A stretch of 64,000 nt of DNA from Drosophila miranda (taxonomy: Eukaryota; Arthropoda; Insecta; Diptera; Drosophilidae), in NCBI RefSeq assembly GCF_003369915.1, contig NW_022881603.1:36417124-36481123 (forward strand). Reading direction: 5' to 3'. Made by a program: the position numbers and the translations under genes. Below are positions 12,931 to 25,441 of this stretch, piece by piece; position 1 is the stretch's first letter, and the number at the start of each line of letters is the position of its first letter. Under the pieces are notes generated by a model. The model made no database searches, had not been told where the DNA came from, and saw only the letters and a list, made by a program, of their open reading frames with translations.

Positions 12931-13237
12931 TGTTGTCGAGAAAAATTAGCTTATATATACTTAGTTTTAAGCAAGGGCACAGATACCCTACGTAAAGAAA
13001 AAAGAGAAAAGAAAAATGGCCACACTATGAAAAGACAAGAAGGTCACATTAGTTTGAGCAGTCGAAGAAAGAGCGGGGAGAAAAGACGAAGCGTGCGTAG
13101 ATATATTACCTACATATAAGAATAAAATGTACTAACCTCCTTTTGCAAATAGGAAATAAAACGCAACCAACGCCTAAATACCTATGAAGATAAGAGATTG
13201 TGTTTTATCCGCAATTCTCACGTTCCTGGACTCAACA
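12931..13237 (+). repeat. BEL LTR C (unit 2 / unit 3)
   Basis: This 307-bp copy is of the TATATATA class. It has three variants otherwise seen only in minus-strand LTR I: GTACTAACC instead of GTATTAACC, CCTAAATACC instead of CCTAAGTACC, and AAGAGATTG instead of AAGCGATTG. The adjoining leader also shares TTTCACTTC with the m1 leader. Confidence 0.95.
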
Positions 13238-13647
13238 TCTTTTATTTCACTTCTTGGAAGCCAATGACGCTAGAGTTCTTGGAGTTTGTATGAAGACGGG
13301 CAGAAACTCGTGGTGCAAGCACTGAAGTATACTGGACATTGGAAAAGCGACGGAACCCACAAGGAGACGGTCATCTCGCTCGTGGGTGGATAATAAACAT
13401 TGCAGAACACGGAGGCCAACGTGGGTGCGCACGTCAGGCAGCTGAAAAAAGCGCACATTTATATGTATGTATGCGAGATCGTGCACATACTGCCATCTCG
13501 CTCTAACCAACGAAGTTCTTGCGGGCCAGCAACTAGAGGCTTGAGTGCGCAGTTGGCTGATGAAATCGAGTGAAAATTTCTGGATTGTGGTTTGTTTGGT
13601 AAGTGCCAATTTGATTGTTGATTTGGGGAAAGGTTAGTCTGCGGGTG

Positions 13648-16600
13648 ATGATTACCAGAGCAATGAGCAAATTAAGGGCAACGGATGAAATGGACGAGGA
13701 CAACGTTGAGATGGGAAAAGTGGAAAGAGAATCCGCGCAAGGTGAAGCCTCAAATATGGAGGGGGCCGGGCCCGGCACATCAAAAGAAGCCCAATCACAT
13801 GGCGTTGTTAACGTTATGATGGAGATGTGGCGCCAAATGCAAGAAAGTCAGCGGGCCAATGCAATGCAAATGCAGCAGTTCCAAATGGAAGTTCTGCGGA
13901 TGAATCAAATTCAAATGGAAAAAACTAATATACTTCTGCGATCCCTTGGTATTAGTGGAAGGAGAACTGGCGAGCCAGGATCACAATCAACCACGGCTGA
14001 GCCCTCAGTGATATCAGACGCATTCTCATCACCAAGGCAACCGGTTCCTTCTCAGGAAACGCAAAGAAAATTGTACGATCTACCGGAGTTTAATGGTGCT
14101 CCCGAAGAGTGGCCAATGTTCAACGAAGCTTTCACTATGACCACTGCAGAGTACGGATACAGTGACAGGCAAAATTTGTTACGCCTCCAAAAGGCAATAA
14201 AGGGCAAGGCTAGGGAGACCGTTGAATGTTTGCTTATTCACAGTTCTAACGTTTCAAATATTTTAGAGACCCTTAAACAAAATTTTGGTAGACCGGAGAA
14301 ACTCGTAAAAAGCCAGATTAGTCGCGTTAGAGAATTTCCGAGCATTCGCGAAGGGAGATTGGAACAATTAGTAGAGTTCAAAATGAAGGTACAAAACTTG
14401 GCTTCATTCTTAGAAGCAGCTAACGCACATCAGCAGTTAAAAAACCCAACATTAATGGAGAAGTTAATCTTAAAGTTACCAGTGCAACAGAGACTGGAGT
14501 GGGCACGCCATTCCAAGCAACTAGGAGATGAAAAATCGACCAGTCATTTAAGTCTATGGCTTCAGGGATTGGCCGAAGAAGTGCAAGACGCAGGATTGGT
14601 TGACGATCAGGCGCCGTTCAAGCCAAAGAAGGAAAAGTCGAGACTATTCCATGCAAACGACATCGGACTTGTAACCATGAAGGCGTGCTCCGTCTGCAAT
14701 GGGAAACACGACTTGGAAAACTGTAACTCATTTGCCCAGTTAGAACTTGAAAAAAAAATGGCTGCATGTAAGGGAAAGAAAATTATGCTTCAATTGCCTA
14801 AAGTACGGCCATCGTAGTCAAAAATGTAGACGACATCACCAATGTGGACTTGATGGATGTGCCAAACGCATTCACCGTTTGCTCCATGCAGAATCAGTTA
14901 ATCAACCAGGCGAGGAAGTAAAGTTCACAGGAACAGCAACGCATGAGGCTAGCTCAATGATTTTGTTTAAGATATTGCCTGTTAATCTTCATGCTAAAAA
15001 TAAAATAGTGAGGTGCCACGCCTTTTTGGATGAAGGTTCTGCAGTAACCCTTATAAATGAAAGCCTGGCAGACGAGTTAGGATTACATGGGCCCAAAGAA
15101 AGTCTGACATTGCAATGGTTTGGAGAAAAGACATCAACGGAATTGGTCAGCCGATTTAATATTGGAATACCTGATGAACGTGGAGGCAAGGTCTATGCAC
15201 TAAACGGAGTAAGGACTATTAAGGATTTACGGCTGCCGAAGCAATCCGTAAACATGTCTGAGCTAAGTTCGCAATACCCACACATAAAGAGTATTCCTTT
15301 GAAAGGCTATAGAAATGCTAGACCTGAAATACTAATCGGACTAGATAACCTACATTTGATAGCTCCAAAGCAAATGAGATCTATGGGATACGTTGGGCCA
15401 GCCATTGCATTAACCAATCTGGGATGGGTTGCGTTTGGAAAATGTCGCGTAGAATCAGGACCCATGAGTAATGTAAAGGCCGTACATCTGGTTAAACACA
15501 ATGACGGAGCACATTGAACAGTTGGTGCGAGACTACATCACGAATTCGGAAATGGATGTGCGGATTGTGAAAAACCACGTAGAAGGTCGAGAAACTGAGA
15601 GATCGAACCGATTGCTGTCAACCACGACAAAACGTATTGGTGACCGTTTTGAAACGGGATTACTATGGAAAGTGGATGACGTCGTCTTGCCTGACAGCAA
15701 GAAAATGGCAATAAAGAGACAATTGTCTTTGGAAAGAAAATTTATACATGATCCAGAGTACTACAAAAAATACTGCGACCTGATGGAAGCATACGAAGTA
15801 AAGTCATACATTCGGCATATCACAAGCAATGAACTGGAAGTGGACAAGAAAAAAGAATGGTTCCTGCCTCATTTTGGGGTCTTAAATCCTAACAAGCCCG
15901 GCAAGTTGAGAATTGTTTTCGACGCGGCTGCAGAAGTCGATGGAGTGTCGTTAAACTCCATGCTCATGACTGGCCCCGACGGGTATCAATCCCTAACGGA
16001 CATTCTTATGAGGTTCAGACAGAAACCGATTGGAGTCTGTGCTGACATAGCAGAAATGTTCCACCAAGTCATAATACGAAAGGAGGATCGATGTGCCCAA
16101 CGCATACTATGGAGGAAGAATCCAGGCGACGAGATGAAGGAGTATGAAATGCAGGGCATGACCTTTGGAGCCAAATGTTCACCGGCCTCTGCTCAATATG
16201 TGAAAAATAGAAACGCACTTGAATTTAAGGAATCGTATCCAGATGCGGTGAATGCCATTATTAAAAACCATTATGTGGACGATTTGGTGCATTGTTTTTC
16301 ATCCGAAGAATCGGCTGTGAGAGTCGTGAAGGAGATAGTTGACATTCGCAAAAAGGGAGGATTCGAACTGAGAAAGTTTGTGTCCAATTCGAAATTCTTC
16401 AACAAGGTTTTTGGTAACGAACAAGTAGCTGAACCCATAACTCTTGATAGGGATGAATCTTCGAATTATCAAAAGGTCCTGGGAATGTACTGGTGTACAC
16501 GCAGCGACGAATTTGTGTTCTCTCTTTCGTTTAACAAAATTGACGCATCAATCTTTTCAGAATCAAGAATACCGTCTAAGCGAGAAGTATTGCGAGTGGT

Positions 16601-18826
16601 TATGTCTGTGTTTGACCCATTTGGAATTCTAGCCGAATATTCCCTGATCGCTAAACTGCTTCTGCAGTCAATATGGCAAAAGCGAACAGAGTGGGACCAG
16701 CCAATTGAGGGCGACGATATAAAGCAATGGAAATGTTGGTTGCGCAGCCTAAGCCAAGCATGCAAGATAAGGATACCCCGATGTTACGCTGAAGAGTTCT
16801 TTGGGGAACCAATTGAACTACACATATTTTGCGATGAGTGAGTCAGCTTATGCAGCAGTTGGATACTGGCGCATACGTACGAAATCTGGATGGAAGTCCG
16901 CATTTATAATGGGAAAGACCAAGTGTGCCCCAATGAAACTATCGACCATACCCAGGCTCGAGCTACAGGCGGCAGTGCTAGGAACTCGTCTCAGGAAATG
17001 TATTCTTGAGGGTCACGACGTCAACCCCAAATGTGTCCACATGTGGTCCGACTGCAAGACTGTCTTAGCATGGATTAAATCAGATCACAGAAAATATAAG
17101 CCATATGTAGGACACAGAATTGACGAGATACTTGAAGCCACAAGGTTGGAAGATTGGCATTGGGTGCCTACTAAGGATAACCCGGCAGACTTTGGCACCA
17201 AACTCAGATCTGGAACTCGAGAAACCTCCTGGTTGAGAGGCCCTCAATTCCTTCAAGAGAACGCAAGTCAATGGAATCTAGGAACTTCGGACGTTGGTGA
17301 CACGGAACTGGAACTAAGAAGCAAGTTTACGTTATCAATCAATGAGATGTCTTCAGATGGATCTGTCAATATCGTATTCAGGGAGTTGCTGGAAAGGTTC
17401 TCTTCATTTACAAGGCGGATGCGAGTTGTCGCTTGGGTCTACAGGATGTGTGATCGTAAGATCAAACGAAAAGTCTACCTTGATGTAGCTGAAATTGAAG
17501 AAGCTGTACTCATAGTGATCCGCAATGTACAGGATGTTGCATTTCATGATGAGCGGGTGGCGCTATTGACTGGACAGTCCATCGAAAAGAACAGCAGGCT
17601 GTGGAAGTTGTCTCCGATCATAGACGGAAGAGGAGTGATCCGCATGAATGGGCGTATTAATAACGCATGTTCGGTTGGAGAAGAAACCAGGCGTCCAATA
17701 TTAATGCCCCAAGGGCATCACGTTACAAAATTGATCGTGCGACATTATCACGAGCTATGGAAACACCAGAATGAAAACACAATTATAGCAGAAATACGCA
17801 GAAAGTACTACATACCACACTGCCGACAGGAGGTTCGCCGTGCAGCTAGAAATTGTATGACTTGTAAAATCCAGAGAGCTTCACCAAAAATGCCATTAAT
17901 GGGACAACTTCCTAAGGACAGACTCTCTCCGTCCATTCTCATATGTTGGAATCGACTATATGGGACCGTTTCTGGTTGTAAGAGGAAGGAGTACCGATAA
18001 ACGCTGGATAGGCATATTTACATGCCTTACAATAAGAGCAATTCATTTGGAAATTGCCAGGGACCTGACAACAGATACGTGTCTTCGAGTATTGCATAAC
18101 TTCATGGCGCGGCGCGGAAGACCAGTAAGAATCCGATCTGACAATGGTACCAATTTGGTGGGAGCTGAGCGTGAATTGAAAAGAGAATTACAGGACCTCG
18201 ATCACATTAGAATAGCGAACGAGCTGTCAACCAAGCAGATCGAATGGCTGTTTAATTGCCCGCTAAACCCCCATGCAGGTGGGTGCTGGGAAAGATTGGT
18301 ACGCAGTGTGAAGAGGGCCATAGGACACGCGCTGCATGACAAAAACCTGAAAGAAGACATACTGTATAGCCTAATGTGTAACGCTGAAAACATAGTAAAT
18401 TCCAGACCGCTTACACACATTGCTCTGGATAACCCCACAGACGATCCGATAACCCCTAATCACTTTCTTTTAGGTTCTCCCAATTCTAGCCAGACACCAC
18501 ATCCACAAGAGGAGAAGTACCAGCCAACTCGAAAGGAATGGCGCATCGCTCAGCAGATCTCACACTCATTTTGGAACAAGTGGCTCAATGAGTACCTACC
18601 AGACCTATGCAGACGGACAAAGTGGCATCACCCAATGCCACCACTCGCTGAAATGGACATTGTTCTTATCTGTGATAAGAATCTTCATCGATCTCAATGG
18701 AAAAAGGGAGTTATTCTAGCAGTCACGCCTGGACGCGACGGACAGGTTCGCTCAGCCACTGTAAAGACGACGGCTGGAGTTCTACACCGCCCAACCTGTA
18801 TGCTGGCAAAGCTAGACATATTGTGA
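13648..18826 (+). pseudogene. gag-pol: BEL unit 3: gag-pol, broken
   Basis: The frame opens at ATG 13648. An extra A in an A-run near 14750-14758 shifts the frame between the two zinc knuckles. Reading then continues through protease (active site intact) until an extra G near 15506 shifts it again; unit 7 has the same extra G. RT is open from there to the common 2-bp deletion (about 16836). RNase H and the integrase zinc domain follow, with Ser-to-Cys in the WSDSKT motif region. The 8-bp integrase deletion lies near 17932 and the core/C-terminus is open at 17960-18826. The Gag variant Thr in DEKSTSHLS and the WLHVRERK sequence are shared with m1. Confidence 0.92.
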
Positions 18827-18859
18827 ATCACGAGCGTGCTTGATTCACGGTGGTGGGGA

Positions 18860-19166
18860 TGTTGTCGAGAAAAATTAGCTTAAATATACTTAGTTTTAAG
18901 CAAGGGCACAGATACCCTACATAAAGAAAAAAGAGAGAAGAAAAATGGCCACACTATGAAAAGACAAGAAGGTCACATTAGTTTGAGCAGTCGAAGAAAG
19001 AGCGGGGAGAAAAGACGAAGCGTGCGTAGATATATTACCTACATATAAGAATAAAATGTATTAACCTCCTTTTGCAAATAGGAAATAAAACGCAACCAAC
19101 GCCTAAGTACCTATGAAGATAAGCGATTGTGTTTTATCCGCAATTCTCACGTTCCTGGACTCAACA
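18860..19166 (+). repeat. BEL LTR D (unit 3 / unit 4)
   Basis: This 307-bp copy has TG...CA ends and is of the AAATATA class. It is nearly identical to LTR E. Confidence 0.95.
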
Positions 19167-19576
19167 TCTTTTATTTCGCTTCTTGGAAGCCAATGACGCT
19201 AGAGTTCTTGGAGTTTGTATGAAGACGGGCAGAAACTCGTGGTGCAAGCACTGAAGTATACTGGACATTGGAAAAGCGACGGAACCCACAAGGAGACGGT
19301 CATCTCGCTCGTGGGTGGATAATAAACATTGCAGAACACGGAGGCCAACGTGGGTGCGCACGTCAGGCAGCTGAAAAAAGCGCACATTTATATGTATGTA
19401 TGCGAGATCGTGCACATACTGCCATCTCGCTCTAACCAACAAAGTTCTTGCGGGCCAGCAACTAGAGGCTTGAGTGCGCAGTTGGCTGATGAAATCGAGT
19501 GAAAATTTCTGGATTGTGGTTTGTTTGGTAAGTGCCAATTTGATTGTTGATTTGGGGAAAGGTTAGTCTGCGGGTG

Positions 19577-22500
19577 ATGATTACCAGAGCAATGAGCAAA
19601 TTAAGGGCAACGGATGAAATGGACGAGGACAACGTTGAGATGGGAAAAGTGGAAAGAGAATCCGCGCAAGGTGAAGCCTCAAATATGGAGGGGGCCGGGC
19701 CCGGCACATCAAAAGAAGCCCAATCACATGGCGTTGTTAACGTTGATGGAGATGTGGCGCCAAATGCAAGAAAGTCAGCGGGCCAATGCAATGCAAATGC
19801 AGCAGTTCCAAATGGAAGTTCTGCGGATGAATCAAATTCAAATGGAAAAAACTAATATACTTCTGCGATCCCTTGGTATTAGTGGAAGGAGAACTGGCGA
19901 GCCAGGACCACAATCAACCACGGCTGAGCCCTCAGTGATATCAGACGCAGTCTCATCACCAAGGCAACCGGTTCCTTCTCAGGAAACGCAAAGAAAATTG
20001 TACGATCTACCGGAGTTGAATGGTGCTCCCGAAGAGTGGCCAATGTTCAACGAAGCTTTCACTATGACCACTGCAGAGTACGGATACAGTGACAGGCAAA
20101 ATTTGTTACGCCTCCAAAAGGCAATAAAGGGCAAGGCTAGGGAGACCGTTGAATGTTTGCTTATTCACAGTTCTAACGTTTCAAATATTTTAGAGACCCT
20201 TAAACAAAATTTTGGTAGACCGGAGAAACTCGTAAAAAGCCAGATTAGTCGCGTTAGAGAATTTCCGAGCATTCGCGAAGGGAGATTGGAACAATTAGTA
20301 GAGTTCAAAATGAAGGTACAAAACTTGGCTTCATTCTTAGAAGCAGCTAACGCACATCAGCAGTTAAAAAACCCAACATTAATGGAGAAGTTAATCTTAA
20401 AGTTGCCAGTGCAACAGAGACTGGAGTGGGCACGCCATTCCAAGCAACTAGGAGATGAAAAATCGATCAGTCATTTAAGTCAATGGCTTCAGGGATTGGC
20501 CGAAGAAGTGCAAGACGCAGGATTGGTTGACGATCAGGCGACGTTCAAGCCAAAGAAGGAAAAGTCGAGACTTTTCCATGCAAACGACATCGGACTTGTA
20601 ACCATGAAGGCGTGCTCCGTCTGCAATGGGAAACACGACTTGGAAAACTGTAACTCATTTGCCCAGTTAGAACTTGAAAAAAAATGGCAGCATGTAAGGG
20701 AAAGAAAATTATGCTTCAATTGCCTAAAGTACTGCCATCGTAGTCAAAAATGTAGACGACATCACCAATGTGGACTTGATGGATGTGCCAAACGCATTCA
20801 CCGTTTGCTCCATGCAGAATCAGTTAATCAACCAGGCGAGGAAGTAAAGTTCACAGGAACAGCAACGCATGAGGCTAGCTCAATGATTTTGTTTAAGATA
20901 TTGCCTGTTAATCTTCATGCTAAAAATAAAATGGCAGACGAGTTAGGATTACATGGGCCCAAAGAAAGTCTGACATTGCAATGGTTTGGAGAAAAGACAT
21001 CAACGGAATTGGTCAGCCGATTTAATATTGGAATATCTGATGAACGTGGAGGCAAGGTCTATGCACTAAACGGAGTAAGGACTATTAAGGATTTACGGCT
21101 GCCGAAGCAATCCGTAAACATGTCTGAGCTAAGTTCGCAATACCCACACATAAAGAGTATTCCTTTGAAAGGCTATAGAAATGCTAGACCTGAAATACTA
21201 ATCGGACTAGATAACCTACATTTGATAGCTCCAAAGCAAATGAGATCTATGGGATACGTTGGGCCAGCCATTGCATTAACCAATCTGGGTTGGGTTGCGT
21301 ATGGAAAATGTCGCGGAGAATCAGGACCCATGAGTAATGTAAAGGCCGTACATCTGGTTAAACACAATAACGAGCACATTGAACAGTTGGTGCGAGACTA
21401 CATCACGAATTCGGAAATGGATGTGCGGATTGTGAAAAACCACGTAGAAGGTCGAGAAACTGAGAGATCGAACCGATTGCTATCAACCACGACAAAACGT
21501 ATTGGTGACCGTTTTGAAACGGGATTACTATGGAAAGTGGATGACGTCGTCTTGCCTGACAGCAAGAAAATGGCAATAAAGAGACAATTGTCTTTGGAAA
21601 GAAAATTTATACATGATCCAGAGTACTACAAAAAATACTGCGATCTTATGGAAGCATACGAAGAAAAGTCATACATTCGGCATATCACAAGCAATGAACT
21701 GGAAGTGGACAAGAAAAAAGAATGGTTCCTGCCTCATTTTGGGGTCTTAAATCCTAACAAGCCCGGCAAGTTGAGAATTGTTTTCGACGCGGCTGCAGAA
21801 GTCGATGGATTGTCGTTAAACTCCATGCTCATGACTGGCCCCGACGGGTATCAATCCCTAACGGACATTCTTATGAGGTTCAGACAGAAACCGATTGGAG
21901 TCTGTGCTGACATAGCAGAAATGTTCCACCAAGTCATAATACGAAAGGAGGATCGATGTGCCCAACGCATACTATGGAGGAAGAATCCAGGCGACGAGAT
22001 GAAGGAGTATGAAATGCAGGTCATGACCTTTGGAGCCAAATGTTCACCGGCCTCTGCTCATTATGTGAAAAATAGAAACGCACTTGAATTTAAGGAATCG
22101 TATCCAGATGCGGTGAATGCCATTATTAAAAACCATTATGTGGACGATTTGGTGCATTGTTTTTCATCCGAAGAATCGGCTGTGAGAGTCGTGAAGGAGA
22201 TAGTTGACATTCACAAAAAGGGAGGATTCGAACTGAGAAAGTTTGTGTCCAATTCGAAATTCTTCAACAAGCTTTTTGGTAACGAACAAGTAGCTGAACC
22301 CATAACTCTTGAAAGGGATGAATCTTCGAATTATCAAAAGGTCCTGGGAATGTACTGGTGTACACGCAGCGACGAATTTGGTTTCTCTCTTTCGTTTAAC
22401 AAAATTGACGCATCAATCTTTTCAGAATCAAGAATACCGTCTAAGCGAGAAGTATTGCGAGTGGTTATGTCTGTGTTTGACCCATTTGGAATTCTAGCCG

Positions 22501-24691
22501 AATATTCCCTGATCGCTAAACTGCTTCTGCAGTCAATATGGCAAAAGCGAACAGAGTGGGACCAGCCAATTGAGGGCGACGATATAAAGCAATGGAAATG
22601 TTGGTTGCGCAGCCTAAGCCAAGCATGCAAGATAAGGATACCCCGATGTTACGCTGAAGAGTTCTTTGGGGAACCAATTGAACTACACATATTTTGCGAT
22701 GAGTGAGTCAGCTTATGCAGCAGTTGGATACTGGCGCATACGTACGAAATCTAAATGGAAGTCCGCATTTATAATGGGAAAGACCAAGTGTGCCCCAATG
22801 AAACTATCGACCATACCCAGGCTCGAGCTACAGGCGGCAGTGCTAGGAACTCGTCTCAGGAAATGTATTCTTGAGGGTCACGACGTCAACCCCAAATGTG
22901 TCCACATGTGGTCCGACTGCAAGACTGTCTTAGCATGGATTAAATCAGATCACAGAAAATATAAGCCATATGTAGGACACAGAATTGACGAGATACTTGA
23001 AGCCACAAGGTTGGAAGATTGGCATTGGGTGCCTACTAAGGATAACCCGGCAGACTTTGGCACCAAACTCAGATCTGGAACTCGAGAAACCTCCTGGTTG
23101 AGAGGCCCTCAATTCCTTCAAGAGGACGCAAGTCAATGGAATCTAGGAACTTCAGACGTTGGTGACACGGAACTGGAACTAAGAAGCAAGTTTACGTTAT
23201 CAATCAATGAGATGTCTTCAGATGGATCTGTCAATATCGTATTCAGGGAGTTGCTGGAAAGGTTCTCTTCATTTACAAGGCGGATGCGAGTTGTCGCTTG
23301 GGTCTACAGGATGTGTGATCGTAAGATCAAACGAAAAGTCTACCTTGATGTAGCTGAAATTGAAGAAGCTGTACTCATAGTGATCCGCAATGTACAGGAT
23401 GTTGCATTTCATGATGAGCGGGTGGCGCTATTGACTGGACAGTCCATCGAAAAGAACAGCAAGCTGTGGAAGTTGTCTCCGATCATAGACGGAAGAGGAG
23501 TGATCCGCATGAATGGGCGTATTAATAACGCATGTTCGGTTGGAGAAGAAACCAGGCGTCCAATATTAATGCCCCAAGGGCATCACGTTACAAAATTGAT
23601 CGTGCGACATTATCACGAGCTATGGAAACACCAGAATGAAAACACAATTATAGCAGAAATACGCAGAAAGTACTACATACCACACTGCCGACAGGAGGTT
23701 CGCCGTGCAGCTAGAAATTGTATGACTTGTAAAATCCAGAGAGCTTCACCAAAAATGCCATTAATGGGACAACTTCCTAAGGACAGACTCTCTCCGTCCA
23801 TTCTCATATGTTGGAATCGACTATATGGGACCGTTTCTGGTTGTAAGAGGAAGGAGTACCGATAAACGCTGGATAGGCATATTTACATGCCTTACAATAA
23901 GAGCAATTCATTTGGAAATTGCCAGGGACCTGACAACAGATACGTGTCTTCGAGTATTGCATAACTTCATGGCGCGGCGCGGAAGACCAGTAAGAATCCG
24001 ATCTGACAATGGTACCAATTTGGTGGGAGCTGAGCGTGAATTGAAAAGAGAATTACAGGACCTCGATCACATTAGAATAGCGAACGAGCTGTCAACCAAG
24101 CAGATCGAATGGCTGTTTAATTGCCCGCTAAACCCCCATGCAGGTGGGTGCTGGGAAAGATTGGTACGCAGTGTGAAGAGGGCCATAGGACACGCGCTGC
24201 ATGACAAAAACCTGAAAGAAGACATACTGTATAGCCTAATGTGTAACGCTGAAAACATAGTAAATTCCAGACCGCTTACACACATTGCTCTGGATAACCC
24301 CACAGACGATCCGATAACCCCTAATCACTTTCTTTTAGGTTCTCCCAATTCTAGCCAGACACCACATCCACAAGAGGAGAAGTACCAGCCAACTCGAAAG
24401 GAATGGCGCATCGCTCAGCAGATCTCACACTCATTTTGGAACAAGTGGCTCAATGAGTACCTACCAGACCTATGCAGACGGACAAAGTGGCATCACCCAA
24501 TGCCACCACTCGCTGAAATGGACATTGTTCTTATCTGTGATAAGAATCTTCATCGATCTCAATGGAAAAAGGGAGTTATTCTAGCAGTCACGCCTGGACG
24601 CGACGGACAGGTTCGCTCAGCCACTGTAAAGACGACGGCTGGAGTTCTACACCGCCCAACCTGTATGCTGGCAAAGCTAGACATATTGTGA
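19577..24691 (+). pseudogene. gag-pol: BEL unit 4: gag-pol, broken, protease-deleted
   Basis: The Gag frame from ATG 19577 is shifted by a 2-bp deletion near 19744. The downstream frame is then open to 22706. A 60-bp in-frame deletion at about 20931 removes the protease active-site Asp and its surroundings, joining KNK to ADELGLHG through a Met. RT motifs are intact. The common 2-bp deletion (about 22701) and the 8-bp integrase deletion (near 23797) follow, with an open integrase core at 23825-24691. Derived residues shared with unit 5 include Leu in LPELNG, HNNEH, SAHYVKN and FNKLFG. Confidence 0.92.
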
Positions 24692-24724
24692 ATCACGAGC
24701 GTGCTTGATTCACGGTGGTGGGGA

Positions 24725-25031
24725 TGTTGTCGAGAAAAATTAGCTTAAATATACTTAGTTTTAAGCAAGGGCACAGATACCCTACATAAAGAAAAAAGAG
24801 AGAAGAAAAATGGCCACACTATGAAAAGACAAGAAGGTCACATTAGTTTGAGCAGTCGAAGAAAGAGCGGGGAGAAAAGACGAAGCGTGCGTAGATATAT
24901 TACCTACATATAAGAATAAAATGTATTAACCTCCTTTTGCAAATAGGAAATAAAACGCAACCAACGCCTAAGTACCTATGAAGATAAGCGATTGTGTTTT
25001 ATCCGCAATTCTCACGTTCCTGGACTCAACA
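24725..25031 (+). repeat. BEL LTR E (unit 4 / unit 5)
   Basis: This 307-bp copy has TG...CA ends and is of the AAATATA class. Confidence 0.95.
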
Positions 25032-25441
25032 TCTTTTATTTCGCTTCTTGGAAGCCAATGACGCTAGAGTTCTTGGAGTTTGTATGAAGACGGGCAGAAA
25101 CTCGTGGTGCAAGCACTGAAGTATACTGGACATTGGAAAAGCGACGGAACCCACAAGGAGACGGTCATCTCGCTCGTGGGTGGATAATAAACATTGCAGA
25201 ACACGGAGGCCAACGTGGGTGCGCACGTCAGGCAGCTGAAAAAAGCGCACATTTATATGTATGTATGCGAGATCGTGCACATACTGCCATCTCGCTCTAA
25301 CCAACGAAGTTCTTGCGGGCCAGCAACTAGAGGCTTGAGTGCGCAGTTGGCTGATGAAATCGAGTGAAAATTTCTGGATTGTGGTTTGTTTGGTAAGTGC
25401 CAATTTGATTGTTGATTTGGGGAAAGGTTAGTCTGCGGGTG

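Noticed and set aside
12907..13119. Short ORF over the U3 region of several LTRs
   Set aside because: It depends on a non-ATG start and is broken in other LTRs by single changes. It is simply the AG-rich LTR read in an open frame.
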